NCBI GenBank assembly: GCA_016213785.1
Contig: JACQZQ010000071.1
Coordinates: 17,143-81,142, forward strand
Length of the DNA stretch: 64,000 nt
Source: Acidobacteriota bacterium
Lineage (GTDB): Bacteria; Acidobacteriota; Blastocatellia; Chloracidobacteriales; JADJPF01
Direction of reading: 5' to 3'
Part shown: positions 54,940 through 63,877 of the stretch, piece after piece
Numbering within the stretch: position 1 is the stretch's first letter
How the letters are laid out: each line of letters starts with the position of its first letter
Notes under the pieces: model-generated
What the model was told of the DNA's origin: nothing
Seen by the model: only the letters and a program-made list of their open reading frames with translations
The model's database searches: none
Position numbers and translations under genes: made by a program

Positions 54940-56103
54940 ATGAATGAAAAACTAAGAAAGCTATTATTTAGAGAAGAGAATAAAAATGACCTAGACCCAC
55001 AGCCACAACAAAGCGCCGAGAGTCATTTAGTTATTCATAAAACAAGCTCTGCTCAAAGGTGTGAAATTTGCCATCAATCAGACTTATTTAATCCACAAAC
55101 AGGAGAATGTAGCCGGTGTGGAGTAATGCCTAAAACTACTGTTAAAGAATCCCAACAGGTTACTGAACAAATAGCTGAACAAATAATAGCAAGTAATAGG
55201 ATTAGATTAATAAGTTTTATTGCAATACTAGCTCTTGGGAGTATTTTATATAAATTTCTAGTTTGGGGGCGCTTAGACCAAACAGCAGCGTTATTTATTG
55301 GGCTACCAACCATTTTAGCCATTTTAGCTGCTTTTATTCCTAAACAAAAAACTTTTACTGGAACAATTCTTAAAGGTCTAACATTGTCTTTACTAATGGC
55401 TGCAATTTTTTCTGCTGCGTTTTTAGGAGAAGGCGTTATATGTATTTTTATGGCTGCACCTCTTTTTTATGTAGTTGGAATTATAATAGGCGTAATACTT
55501 GATATTATTAATAAAAACCCTGAAGATCTTCCTCCTAGAAATAATAAAAGACCGTTATCAGCAATTGTTTTTATCCCTTTTTTAATAATGAGTTTAGAAG
55601 GTTTAACAGAAAATCTTTCTTTTTCTCGTAATGAAATAGTTAGCGTGGAAAAAGTAGTTTTAGCTAATAGTCAAATGGTAGAAAAAACTCTAGCAAATTT
55701 TCCTCAGTTTACTACTGAATTACCCTTTTATTTAACTCTACAATTTCCTCGCCCAGAAGTTGCTTATGGTAATGGGCTTAAGCTTGGCGATACTCGCACA
55801 ATACTTTTTGCTGGAGGAGAAGGCTTACCAGGAACACTAGTTTTAAGAGTTGTTAGTTCTGAGTCTAATCGTGTAGTTTTTCAAGCTATTTCAGATAAAA
55901 GTGAAATTAACAAATGGCTTTCTTGGCAAGAATCAATAGTTGAGTGGCAAGAAATAGACCCTAACCACACTAAAGTACGTTGGACAATTAAATATAAACG
56001 TAACCTAGACCCTTCTTGGTATTTTGCTCCTTGGCAACGTTATGCAGTAGGTTTATCAGCAGAATACCTAATTGATAATCTAGCAACACCTAAAGAAAAA
56101 TAA
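54940..56103 (+). CDS. Zinc-ribbon membrane protein with C-terminal SRPBCC-like domain
   Basis: 387 residues. A zinc ribbon (CEICHQSDLFNPQTGECSRCG, about 46-66) is followed by four transmembrane helices (about 85-190: ISFIAILALGSILYKFLVW, LPTILAILAAFIPK, LLMAAIFSAAFLGEGVICIFMAAPLFYVVGIIIGVIL). The C-terminal 220 residues have the alternating pattern of a SRPBCC/START-like hydrophobic-ligand domain, ending RWTIKYKRNLDPSWYFAPWQRYAVGL. Function unknown. Next gene (DUF454) begins 33 bases downstream on the same strand. Confidence 0.75.
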   Translation: MNEKLRKLLFREENKNDLDPQPQQSAESHLVIHKTSSAQRCEICHQSDLFNPQTGECSRCGVMPKTTVKESQQVTEQIAEQIIASNRIRLISFIAILALGSILYKFLVWGRLDQTAALFIGLPTILAILAAFIPKQKTFTGTILKGLTLSLLMAAIFSAAFLGEGVICIFMAAPLFYVVGIIIGVILDIINKNPEDLPPRNNKRPLSAIVFIPFLIMSLEGLTENLSFSRNEIVSVEKVVLANSQMVEKTLANFPQFTTELPFYLTLQFPRPEVAYGNGLKLGDTRTILFAGGEGLPGTLVLRVVSSESNRVVFQAISDKSEINKWLSWQESIVEWQEIDPNHTKVRWTIKYKRNLDPSWYFAPWQRYAVGLSAEYLIDNLATPKEK

Positions 56104-56136
56104 AGTTGTTTTAAGACTTTTATAGGAGAGCGGAAA

Positions 56137-56505
56137 ATGTTAGTTAAAGTTATTCTAAATACACTTGGGACGCTATTTTTAATACTTGGAATACTAGGGA
56201 TAATCTTACCGCTACTTCCTGCCACTCCTTTTTTACTTTTAGCCTCAGCTTGTTACTTAAGAGGCTCAAGCAGCTTACATAACTGGCTAATGAGCCATAA
56301 ATACCTAGGCCCTTATATAACTAATATTAAAGATAAACGAGCTATGCCGCTTAAAGCTAAAATTATTACAATATTTTTCTTATGGCTATCACTGCTATTT
56401 TCTATATACCGAATAAACCATTTAGCCTTAGATTTAGTCTTGCTAACAGTTGGCCTAGGCGTTACAACGCTTATTCTAAAACTCAAAACTTTACAAGATA
56501 ATTAA
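56137..56505 (+). CDS. DUF454 (YbaN) family small membrane protein
   Basis: 122 residues. It matches DUF454 well: LGTLFLILGILGIILPLLPATPFLLLASACYLRGSSSLHNWL, then YLGPYITNIKDKRAMPLKAKI, with helices at about 3-40 and 70-110. Family role unknown. GAGAG precedes the ATG. It sits between two membrane-protein genes on the same strand. Confidence 0.9.
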   Translation: MLVKVILNTLGTLFLILGILGIILPLLPATPFLLLASACYLRGSSSLHNWLMSHKYLGPYITNIKDKRAMPLKAKIITIFFLWLSLLFSIYRINHLALDLVLLTVGLGVTTLILKLKTLQDN

Positions 56506-56546
56506 TATTTTTATTAACATCTTAGTGTGTTTTACTAGCGGCTAAT

Positions 56547-57866
56547 ATGGTTTTACTACCTAGTCAAATTAATCCTACCTTAATCCGTACTTTCTCTTTG
56601 TTTCTACCTATAGCATTTTCTATTGCTCTATGTTTTTTACGTAAGGCTAATAGAAAGTTAATTGTAGGAGCAATGTTAGCATCTTTATGGAGTTTAGTTT
56701 CTTTAGTAGCATTAGAAAGTTTAGTTAATTATTTTAATTGGTGGCATTTTCAGGCTATTGGAGGTCTTTTATATGGTATTCCCCTAGATTTATTGATTGG
56801 TTGGTCACTACTTTGGGGAGCTATTCCTATTTTTATTTCAAAAAACTTAAGGCTACCAATTTGGCTAGTAGTAATGCTAGTATTTGATCTATTTTTTATG
56901 CCGTTATATACTCCAGTACTTGAGCTTAATCAAAACTGGATTTTAGGGGAAATTGTCCTTTTATTAGCGAGTTTTATTCCTGCTCAATTACTAGGGCGAT
57001 GGACAATAGAAGGCCGTCAATTATTTGCTCGTACTTTTCTACAAGTTGTTTGTTTTAGTATTTTGTCTCTATTTATTTTACCTTTAGTTATTTTTGAACA
57101 AGTTGGAGGTGATTGGAAAATACTTTTTACCCGTCCTAATTGGCTTAATAGCCTAAACATACAGCTTTTAGCCCTTCCTGCTTTATTAGGAGTAAGTGCT
57201 GTTCAAGAGTTTGTTTTACGTGGGTATGGAACACCTATTCCATATGATCCACCTAAACGTCTTGTTACAAGCGGCTTTTACCGATATGTCGCTAATCCAA
57301 TGCAACTATCAATGGCCTTAGTTTTATTTGGGTATGGAATGATGCTAAAGCATTTTTGGCTTTCCTTCTCTGGGCTAGTAGCTTTTGCTTATGGTGCTGG
57401 AATTGCTAATTGGGATGAAAAGCAAGATTTATATTCCAGATTTGGGCAAGACTGGATTAATTACCGTAAAGAAGTAAAAAACTGGCTCCCTCGTTGGAAA
57501 CCTTGGCACCTTGCTAGAGCAGTAGATGAGCCTACTATATCAAGTGCAAAACTCTATTTTGATGAGGATTGTAATCAATGTAGTGAATTAGCTAACTGGT
57601 TTAAGATACGTAGTCCAATAGGATTAGTTTTAGTTCCTGCTCAAGACCACCCAAGACAAGATCTTAAACGATTAACTTATGATCCTTGTGATGGAACAAC
57701 AGAAGAGGAAGGTATTTGCGCCTTTGCTAGAGCCTTAGAGCACATAAATTTTGCGTATGCTTTTATAGGGGCTTTTATGCGGCTACCTTTAGTTAATCAA
57801 TTTATTCAACTGATTTCTGATGCAAGTGGAGGCGAGCCAAGAAAAGTTTGCCGTAGAAAAACCTAG
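56547..57866 (+). CDS. Membrane methyltransferase-like (ICMT/PEMT) fused to DCC thioredoxin-like domain
   Basis: 439 residues. About 10 transmembrane helices in the first 300 residues. The part around 220-325 (FVLRGYGTPIPYDPPKRLVTSGFYRYVANPMQLSMALVLFGYGM, YSRFGQDWINYRKEVKNWLPRW) matches the isoprenylcysteine carboxyl methyltransferase/phospholipid methyltransferase fold, which uses S-adenosylmethionine. The last 90 residues (LYFDEDCNQCSELANWF) resemble the DCC/DUF393 thiol-disulfide family, where the CxxC/CxxH near the start is the active site; here the spacing is CNQC. The fusion is unusual. Substrate not known. A bidirectional terminator follows. Confidence 0.75.
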   Translation: MVLLPSQINPTLIRTFSLFLPIAFSIALCFLRKANRKLIVGAMLASLWSLVSLVALESLVNYFNWWHFQAIGGLLYGIPLDLLIGWSLLWGAIPIFISKNLRLPIWLVVMLVFDLFFMPLYTPVLELNQNWILGEIVLLLASFIPAQLLGRWTIEGRQLFARTFLQVVCFSILSLFILPLVIFEQVGGDWKILFTRPNWLNSLNIQLLALPALLGVSAVQEFVLRGYGTPIPYDPPKRLVTSGFYRYVANPMQLSMALVLFGYGMMLKHFWLSFSGLVAFAYGAGIANWDEKQDLYSRFGQDWINYRKEVKNWLPRWKPWHLARAVDEPTISSAKLYFDEDCNQCSELANWFKIRSPIGLVLVPAQDHPRQDLKRLTYDPCDGTTEEEGICAFARALEHINFAYAFIGAFMRLPLVNQFIQLISDASGGEPRKVCRRKT

Positions 57867-57886
57867 TATATTTAATTTGTAAATTA

Positions 57887-57921
57887 AAAAAACGATAGCA
57901 GAAGAATTGCTATCGTTTTTT
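57887..57921. terminator. Bidirectional terminator
   Basis: AAAAAACGATAGCA (57887-57900) pairs with TGCTATCGTTTTTT (57908-57921), loop of 7, A-run on one side and T-run on the other. It serves both the fusion gene (ends 57866, +) and the exported-protein gene (ends 57951, -). Confidence 0.93.
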
Positions 57922-57950
57922 ATTGGTAACTACTAGTTAATTACCTATAT

Positions 57951-58430
57951 TTATTGTCTTTCAGCAGTTCCAGAAACTACCGCTCCAGGAACGCCTCCAA
58001 TTAAGGTTAGCTTTAATTCTTTACGTTTGTCAGCAAGTACAAAAAAGAATGTATCTGTACGACCAGCAGGCCCAGTAATAGCATCTACAACTTGACAAAC
58101 TAATTTACCAGTTCCATTAGATGCAACATCAGTTATTTGACAATTAAAAGTGCCTCCAGGAATTGGCCCTACTCCACCAACTACTAAAGTTCTTGAACCT
58201 GTAACTCTTGCTTGGTTATCTACATCAAATTGTCCAACTATTGAAATAGTAGAAAAGGTTGAATTTGTTCCAGGAACAACACCATTTAATTGCAAAGCAT
58301 AGCTTCCTTGTAATGGGTTACTACTTTGTGCTTCTGTTTTTAATAGCGACTTGCTAGAACTAAATATTAGTAAAAAAGAAAATACCAAAACTATAAATGC
58401 GATGACAGAGAATTTATAAACCTTTGTCAT
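57951..58430 (-). CDS. Exported hypothetical protein
   Basis: Start at ATG 58428-58430 (MTKVYKFSVIAF), GGAGGG 4-5 bases upstream; a TTG 12 bases earlier overlaps this site. About 159 residues. A signal peptide or anchor (about 5-25) is followed by a beta-rich, Gly/Val/Thr domain (SYALQLNGVVPGTNSTFSTISIVGQFDVD...GGTFNCQITDVASNGTGKLVCQVVD) with two Cys that may form a disulfide. No family recognised with certainty; similar secreted beta-barrel-like proteins occur in related genomes. Confidence 0.72.
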   Translation of the reverse strand: MTKVYKFSVIAFIVLVFSFLLIFSSSKSLLKTEAQSSNPLQGSYALQLNGVVPGTNSTFSTISIVGQFDVDNQARVTGSRTLVVGGVGPIPGGTFNCQITDVASNGTGKLVCQVVDAITGPAGRTDTFFFVLADKRKELKLTLIGGVPGAVVSGTAERQ

Positions 58431-58714
58431 TTTACCCTCCAAAATAATATGAATAAAGTAGAGTTAATTATCTACAAATTTCTTCTCTCATCAATAGGCA
58501 ACTACATATAGCTACCGGTACAAACCTCTATACCTATCTACTTTATATAAAATTACTGTACTTGTGTTTTAATTTTTTTCTAAAACATATCTCTATCGGA
58601 AAAATTTCTGCCCTACTAAGTAACAAATAGTAATCATTAGGCATCCAACCATTTAGTGCCCTAAAACTAACTTCTTGTTAAACTTTTAACTCCTAAATCT
58701 AAAGAGGTATAACT

Positions 58715-59602
58715 GTGAATATAAACTCTCACTCTAGTAAACTTCTTATATCAAGAAGAGAGCTATTAAAATCTATTGGAGCAATAACCCTAAGTACACT
58801 AATTAGACCTTCTTCACTAGTCACAGCAACTCCTGTAAAAAGGGAGTTTCGGTTCATTGTCTTAGGCGATTGGGGTTGTGGTAGCCCTGAGCAAATGAGA
58901 GTAGCTAAACAAATGTTTCTTGCTCATCAAAATAAACCCATAGACTTTATTCTAACTGTTGGTGATAACATTTATAGGACAGGAAATAAAAAATACTACC
59001 CTGATTTCTTTGAAAAAACTTATGATAATCTGCTTAAGGAAGATGTAAAGTTTTTTGCTACCCTAGGCAATCATGATGTTATTGATGGTCGTTATGATCA
59101 AATCAATTATTCTTTATTTAATATGGGTGGAAAGCAATTCTATACAATAAAAAGAGGCCAAGGACTAGTAGAATTTTTTATGTTAGATGCAACTAGTATG
59201 GATAACCAGCAATTAGCTTGGTTTGAAAATTCACTTAAAGCTAGTGATGCATTCTGGAAAATAGCTTTATTCCATTTCCCTATTTACTCTTCTGGTAAAC
59301 ATCATGGCTCAGACCTTGATTTAAGAAAGAAACTAGAACCTTTACTAGTTAAATATAATGTTAGAGCCGCATTTACTGGGCATGAACATATTTATGAAAG
59401 AACCCACCTACAAAAAGGTGTGCAGCATTTTGTTACTGGTGGAGGCGGAGCATCACTCTATGATATAGAATCAAAAAGCCCTCTTACTGCCGCTAGCTAT
59501 GTAGGGTGGCATTTTATGTTAGTTGAAATTGATGATAAAGCTATTAAGTTTCAAACAATTAATGATAACGGGGTTATAGTTGATAGCGGCACTTTTAAGT
59601 AA
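58715..59602 (+). CDS. Tat-exported calcineurin-like metallophosphoesterase
   Basis: 295 residues from GTG 58715, AAAGAGGT about 6 bases upstream. Twin-arginine signal SRRELLKSIGAITLSTLI. Metal-binding motifs of purple-acid-phosphatase/calcineurin type are all present: VLGDWG, LTVGDNIY, LGNHDV, LFHFPIYSSGKHHG and FTGHEHIYER. It should be a metal-loaded, pre-folded phosphatase acting outside the cytoplasm, consistent with Tat rather than Sec export. Stand-alone gene. Confidence 0.9.
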   Translation: MNINSHSSKLLISRRELLKSIGAITLSTLIRPSSLVTATPVKREFRFIVLGDWGCGSPEQMRVAKQMFLAHQNKPIDFILTVGDNIYRTGNKKYYPDFFEKTYDNLLKEDVKFFATLGNHDVIDGRYDQINYSLFNMGGKQFYTIKRGQGLVEFFMLDATSMDNQQLAWFENSLKASDAFWKIALFHFPIYSSGKHHGSDLDLRKKLEPLLVKYNVRAAFTGHEHIYERTHLQKGVQHFVTGGGGASLYDIESKSPLTAASYVGWHFMLVEIDDKAIKFQTINDNGVIVDSGTFK

Positions 59603-59684
59603 TTATCTACTATCCAAAATCAGTAAGAAAACTAGTAAGAGCTAGTAAAAACCAGTAAGAATAAAGCAAAGGTTTCTACTAGAT

Positions 59685-60698
59685 TTAGAGACTAGCTATT
59701 TGGTTTATTCTACTACGTAGTGCTAGGACAAATTTTTGTGCTTGGTCAGGAGAGTAATTAGCAGCACGAAAAGCATCATTTAATTGTTTATCAGAGAGCT
59801 TAGAAAGTAGTTCGCCTATCCATCTAACATTCTCTCTAGGAACTCCTTTTGCTATTTTGCCTGCTTTAGAACGCTCAAAATAATAGGATGGATAGAAAAT
59901 AAGAAAAATTAATGGCCTTGTATGAAATGAAAAGTCCACTTTATCTATACTTACTTTCTTAACAAATTTTGAATTACTAAAATCCTTAATATTATTTTTT
60001 GAGCGCCCAAACATCTCAATACCCGTTTTTCCAAAAGAGGCACCTAAATCTGCCACATAGTATTTTGACTTACCTTTATTTTCTAGAATAACATTGTTTT
60101 CTTGTTTTAGATCCCAGTTGTTAATTAACATCATCATTACTTTTAAGCCATCAAACTCTTTTGTCCCAATAAAAGGGTTTTTATGCCATTTCCAACGATC
60201 TATCTTTTTTTCCTTTCTAACTAACTCCATTCTTGCGCCATAAAAGGTTTTTGTTGAAAAAATTTTTGTACCTTTTGAATTCTCGTCAAAAACTCCTTCA
60301 ACTTGAATTTCAGGCAAATAATATGTCATATCTGTGTAATAGCCTGCTGCCCATAAGAGCCGAACTGCTACAGTTTCACACTGTGACTCTTCGCCAACTT
60401 TAACTTTCCACTTTATCCCATGTGCATCTTCAACTGTAAATTTCTTTTGTGAGCCACTAGTATCTTTTTTTAAGTACTTAAAAGGTGCTATTGGCAGATT
60501 TTGACTGCCACCTTCTCCAAAATAAAGATCTAGCTCTGATATATTTAATGGCTCTTTCCATAATGATTCAATGCTAGGAATATTACTTTGCTCTTTATTA
60601 AAATTATTTGGCTTAGGTTGTGCAAGTAAAGTACTTGTTAGGACTAAGATAAAGAGTAAAGAATAGAATATTCTAGTTTTAAGAGTATTGTTAGACAT
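59685..60698 (-). CDS. Exported protein with protein-kinase-like active-site motifs
   Basis: 337 residues. Signal peptide or anchor at about 8-26. Motif order fits a kinase-like fold: WKVK (Lys near 98-100), a helix VAVRLLWAAGY with a preceding Glu, NNWDLKQENN near 193-202 (equivalent to HRDxKxxN, Asp196 and Asn201), and VADLGASFG near 215-223 (DFG-like). The rest is unassigned. No family recognised; bacterial secreted kinases of CotH or Fam20 type show that this is possible, but ATP source outside the cell is a problem. Start is 8 bases inside the end of the ABC exporter gene with a GGAGG site, so translation is coupled. Confidence 0.7.
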   Translation of the reverse strand: MSNNTLKTRIFYSLLFILVLTSTLLAQPKPNNFNKEQSNIPSIESLWKEPLNISELDLYFGEGGSQNLPIAPFKYLKKDTSGSQKKFTVEDAHGIKWKVKVGEESQCETVAVRLLWAAGYYTDMTYYLPEIQVEGVFDENSKGTKIFSTKTFYGARMELVRKEKKIDRWKWHKNPFIGTKEFDGLKVMMMLINNWDLKQENNVILENKGKSKYYVADLGASFGKTGIEMFGRSKNNIKDFSNSKFVKKVSIDKVDFSFHTRPLIFLIFYPSYYFERSKAGKIAKGVPRENVRWIGELLSKLSDKQLNDAFRAANYSPDQAQKFVLALRSRINQIASL

Positions 60699-62538
60699 GA
60701 ACTACTTCCTCCTTTTTATTAATGGAGTACAAGCCTTTATAAGTTTTTTCTATTTCTTCTTCTTGATTTTGTATTTCATACAAATGTGTATATAACTTAT
60801 TTTGGGCTAAGAGTTCTTCATGAGTGCCTGATTCAACAATCTCACCTTGGTTTAGAACAAAAATATTATCCGCCTGCTTAATAGTAGAAAGCCTATGTGC
60901 AATAACAATAGTTGTTCTACCTTCCATAAGCCGTGCTAATGCATCAAGGACAACCTCTTCTGACGCAGCATCAAGCCCTGAAGTCGGTTCATCAAGAATT
61001 AGTATTGGAGCATCCCTAATAATAGCGCGAGCAATTGCAAGTCTTTGACGTTGACCACAAGATAAAGTAACCCCTCTTTCTCCTATAATTGTATCAAAAC
61101 CCTTAGGCATTTTTTCGATAAATTCAGTAGCATTAGCAAGTTTGGCAGCACGGCGAATATCTTCACAAGTTGCATTTGGCTTACCATAAGCAATATTTTG
61201 CCAAATAGGAGCATGGAAAAGATATGGATCTTGTAGTACAAAGCTTACCTGATTACGTAAAGAATCTGTTGTATAGTCTTTAGTATCTTTTTCATCTATA
61301 AGGATTTTACCGCAAAGAGGATCATAAAACCTAGGTATTAAGCTTATGATTGTTGACTTACCACTGCCAGTTGGGCCAACAAAAGCCACAAATTGTCCAG
61401 GTTTGATATTAAAATTAATGTCTTTTAGTACAAGCTGATTCTGATCATAACTAAAGTGAATGTTCTTAAACTCTATTTCGCCCTTTACTTTTTCAACAGC
61501 AATTGCATTTGGATTTTCTGGTATTTGGTTTTCTATTTTCATTATTTCAATAATGCGTTCCAATGCAATTTGTGCCTTTGAAGTTGTGTCTATCATTTTA
61601 GAAAGCTCTCGCATAGGTTTATACATCATTCTTAAATAAAGTAAGAAAATGATTAAATCCCCTGCTGAGAAATTACTCCTAAGAACCAAACCAGCGCCAT
61701 ACCAAAGCACAATACAAGTACCAAGAGCAATAATTATATCTACAGTTGGCGAGAGTCTTGCTTTTAAGCTACGAGCAAGTAGTGTTAGCCTTATACTTTC
61801 CTCAGTTTCTTTTCTTAATCTTTCGACTTCATAATTTTCTCTAGCAAATGCTTTAACAATCCGAATTGAAGAGATTGCTTCTTGTACTAAAGAAATAATA
61901 TCGCTTTCTTTTTTTCTTACTTCACGAGAAGCTTTTTTGATACTACGAGTAAGCCGATAGACTTGAAAAAAGAGTAAAGGTGTTATTGAAAGAGCTATTA
62001 AGGTAAAATGCCAATTGAGATAAGACATTATCCCAATCATCCCAATTAACATAAAAATATTAATAACCATGCCAAGCAAAGCACTTGTAACAAAGCTTTG
62101 AACTGAATCAATATCATTTGTTACTCTGCTAAGAAGGTCGCCTGTTTTAGCTTGATCAAAGTAGGAAAGAGAAAGTTTTTGAAGATGATTATAGAGTTTT
62201 TGCCTTAAATCAAGCATTATCCATTGACCAGCCTTTATTGTTAAAGACTTTTCAACATAACTCATTAAACCGCCCAAGGTTGCTACAGACAAAGCAACAA
62301 AAAGAGCAAAATTTAAAATACCTGTTTTGTCATTATTAAAAAAAGCAAAAACATAATTAGCTAACCAAGAGGGTAGGTGTTTTGAACCAATAACATAATC
62401 TATAACAATTTTTATCGGCCAGGGTTCAAGTAACTCTGCTAAACCTGCTATGACTACTGCAAATAAAGCAATAGCTAAAGTTTTCCAATAAGGTTTAATT
62501 ATGTGTTGAACTAACAGCGATTTTTTCATCTTTTCCAT
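60691..62538 (-). CDS. MsbA-like ABC exporter, fused membrane and ATPase domains
   Basis: 615 residues. Six-helix membrane domain (about 1-310) then ATPase domain (about 345-590): Walker A VGPTGSGKSTIISL, Q-loop FVLQDPYLF, signature TLSCGQRQRLAIARAI, Walker B ILILDEPTSGLD, H-loop IVIAHRLSTI. The signature has LSCGQ instead of LSGGQ. Multidrug/lipid exporter type (MsbA/Sav1866-like). Starts ambiguous between residues 1 and 4. It overlaps the following exported-protein gene by 8 bases, which makes functional linkage likely. Confidence 0.92.
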   Translation of the reverse strand: MEKMKKSLLVQHIIKPYWKTLAIALFAVVIAGLAELLEPWPIKIVIDYVIGSKHLPSWLANYVFAFFNNDKTGILNFALFVALSVATLGGLMSYVEKSLTIKAGQWIMLDLRQKLYNHLQKLSLSYFDQAKTGDLLSRVTNDIDSVQSFVTSALLGMVINIFMLIGMIGIMSYLNWHFTLIALSITPLLFFQVYRLTRSIKKASREVRKKESDIISLVQEAISSIRIVKAFARENYEVERLRKETEESIRLTLLARSLKARLSPTVDIIIALGTCIVLWYGAGLVLRSNFSAGDLIIFLLYLRMMYKPMRELSKMIDTTSKAQIALERIIEIMKIENQIPENPNAIAVEKVKGEIEFKNIHFSYDQNQLVLKDINFNIKPGQFVAFVGPTGSGKSTIISLIPRFYDPLCGKILIDEKDTKDYTTDSLRNQVSFVLQDPYLFHAPIWQNIAYGKPNATCEDIRRAAKLANATEFIEKMPKGFDTIIGERGVTLSCGQRQRLAIARAIIRDAPILILDEPTSGLDAASEEVVLDALARLMEGRTTIVIAHRLSTIKQADNIFVLNQGEIVESGTHEELLAQNKLYTHLYEIQNQEEEIEKTYKGLYSINKKEEVVHV

Positions 62539-62731
62539 CGCTTTCTGGCATTTGCTTGCTATAACAGCAATGCTTATGCCAAAGCTAATCGCTTTTATTT
62601 TTCTATTTTTCTATCTTATTCTTTAAGAAGGGGTTACTTGTAAAACAAGACATTATTAATGCCTTTAGATAAAAAAGCTAGGTTTAAGGGGTTAAGGGTT
62701 TTAGCTAGCAGCTTTACTATAGATATATAAT

Positions 62732-63478
62732 TTATTTTATTAAATAAGACAAAGCTTGGTGAGTAGATTCTTCTCCAATAGCAATCATACGTTTAATTGC
62801 AGCATTTCCTGGTAAATAGCCAATTGCAGGTATAGGCGGTTGAATAAGAAGGTTAGTGCGTTCTAGAGCAAGTCTATAGTGTAAAGGATAAAAACGTCCA
62901 CTTAATGGACTTGCTGCCTTAAAACCTGCTCTACGCAAAACTGAGCTAAGTTCCCATACATCAGAAGCAATAACAAAATCTGCTCCTAAATCACGGCAAG
63001 CTAAGGAAGGTAGCACACAAACCATTCCTCCATCTTTTAGTTTTTGCCCCTCACGCACTACAGGACGACGAAGAAAACGTATTGCACAACTAGCACTAAC
63101 AGCTGAAGAGAGTTTTCCTTTAGTAATTGCAATAGCTTTTTTATTTGGTAGTTCTGTAGCAATAGCAGCAAAAGGTAGTTTTAGGTGTGAAAAATTTTCT
63201 GGTAAATGCTTTTCACAAAAGGACTCTAGCATAACTCCATTTAATAAACTCGGCCAAAATATTGAGCTAGCCATTTCTGCTATCTCATACCACTCCATTC
63301 CAGATGCAATGGCTGCTCCAACAAGACTACCAACACTTGTTCCTGTTACAACAGATGGTTTTAAGCCTACTTCAGTAAGTGCTTTTATTACACCAATATG
63401 AGCAAGGCCACGAACTGACCCGCCGCTTAAAGCAAGTCCTATACGAAGTGAACTAAGCTTATAAAAATTCTTTTGCAT
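62732..63478 (-). CDS. Patatin-like phospholipase (RssA-like, small)
   Basis: 248 residues, single patatin domain. Oxyanion loop SGGSVRGLAHIG (GGSVRG near 19), nucleophile GTSVG (Ser near 48), catalytic DGG near 149 (KLKDGGMVCVLP). Short RssA/YchK-type lysophospholipase-like proteins have this size. No signal peptide or cNMP domain, unlike the gene at 9.2 kb. It lies upstream of the exporter/exported-kinase pair on the same strand, 194 bases away. Confidence 0.89.
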   Translation of the reverse strand: MQKNFYKLSSLRIGLALSGGSVRGLAHIGVIKALTEVGLKPSVVTGTSVGSLVGAAIASGMEWYEIAEMASSIFWPSLLNGVMLESFCEKHLPENFSHLKLPFAAIATELPNKKAIAITKGKLSSAVSASCAIRFLRRPVVREGQKLKDGGMVCVLPSLACRDLGADFVIASDVWELSSVLRRAGFKAASPLSGRFYPLHYRLALERTNLLIQPPIPAIGYLPGNAAIKRMIAIGEESTHQALSYLIK

Positions 63479-63544
63479 AAAATCACATCCTAAAACTTAT
63501 AAAAATGTTACTTATATAATAAAAAGTGGAATTTTTCTCACTTC

Positions 63545-63877
63545 CTATCTTTGAAATGCGAAAATACCCAAGTTTTTATTAGTTGCTTTATTGTCCTTTA
63601 GGTCGGAGTTGTTGACTAAAACAATCCCAACCGCAACACAATGTTTGCAAAATGCGCCTTCAATAGCAAATGGACAAGTACAGGAATATTGTAGGATTTT
63701 ACCTTTAAGCCAAAATCTTACATCATATAATTGAGAACCCTGAACTTGAGCTATAATTGCTATGTCTTCTGACTGAGTTAGCGAAATAACCCTTCCGTTA
63801 AAAGCATAGTGTTGACCACGTTCAAGAGTAATATTTCCTGTTATTTCTAGTAGTTGCTTAATAATGCGAATTAAGAG
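63545..63877 (-). pseudogene. SWIM zinc-finger protein, 5'-truncated
   Basis: Open for 110 codons without an ATG, GTG or usable TTG, bounded by TAG (63545-63547) and an in-frame TAA at 63878-63880. The protein reads ERGQHYAFNGRVISL, VQGSQLYDVRFWLKGKI and CTCPFAIEGAFCKHCVAVGIVL, which is the core of SWIM zinc-finger proteins with CxC...CxH. The start of the domain is missing, and a transposase-like ORF ends at 63871, inside the same spot. So the gene is probably broken by insertion. Confidence 0.68.

Noticed and set aside
59620..59660. Degenerate AGTAAGA-type repeats after the metallophosphoesterase gene
   Set aside because: Only four irregular copies; too weak to call a repeat array.
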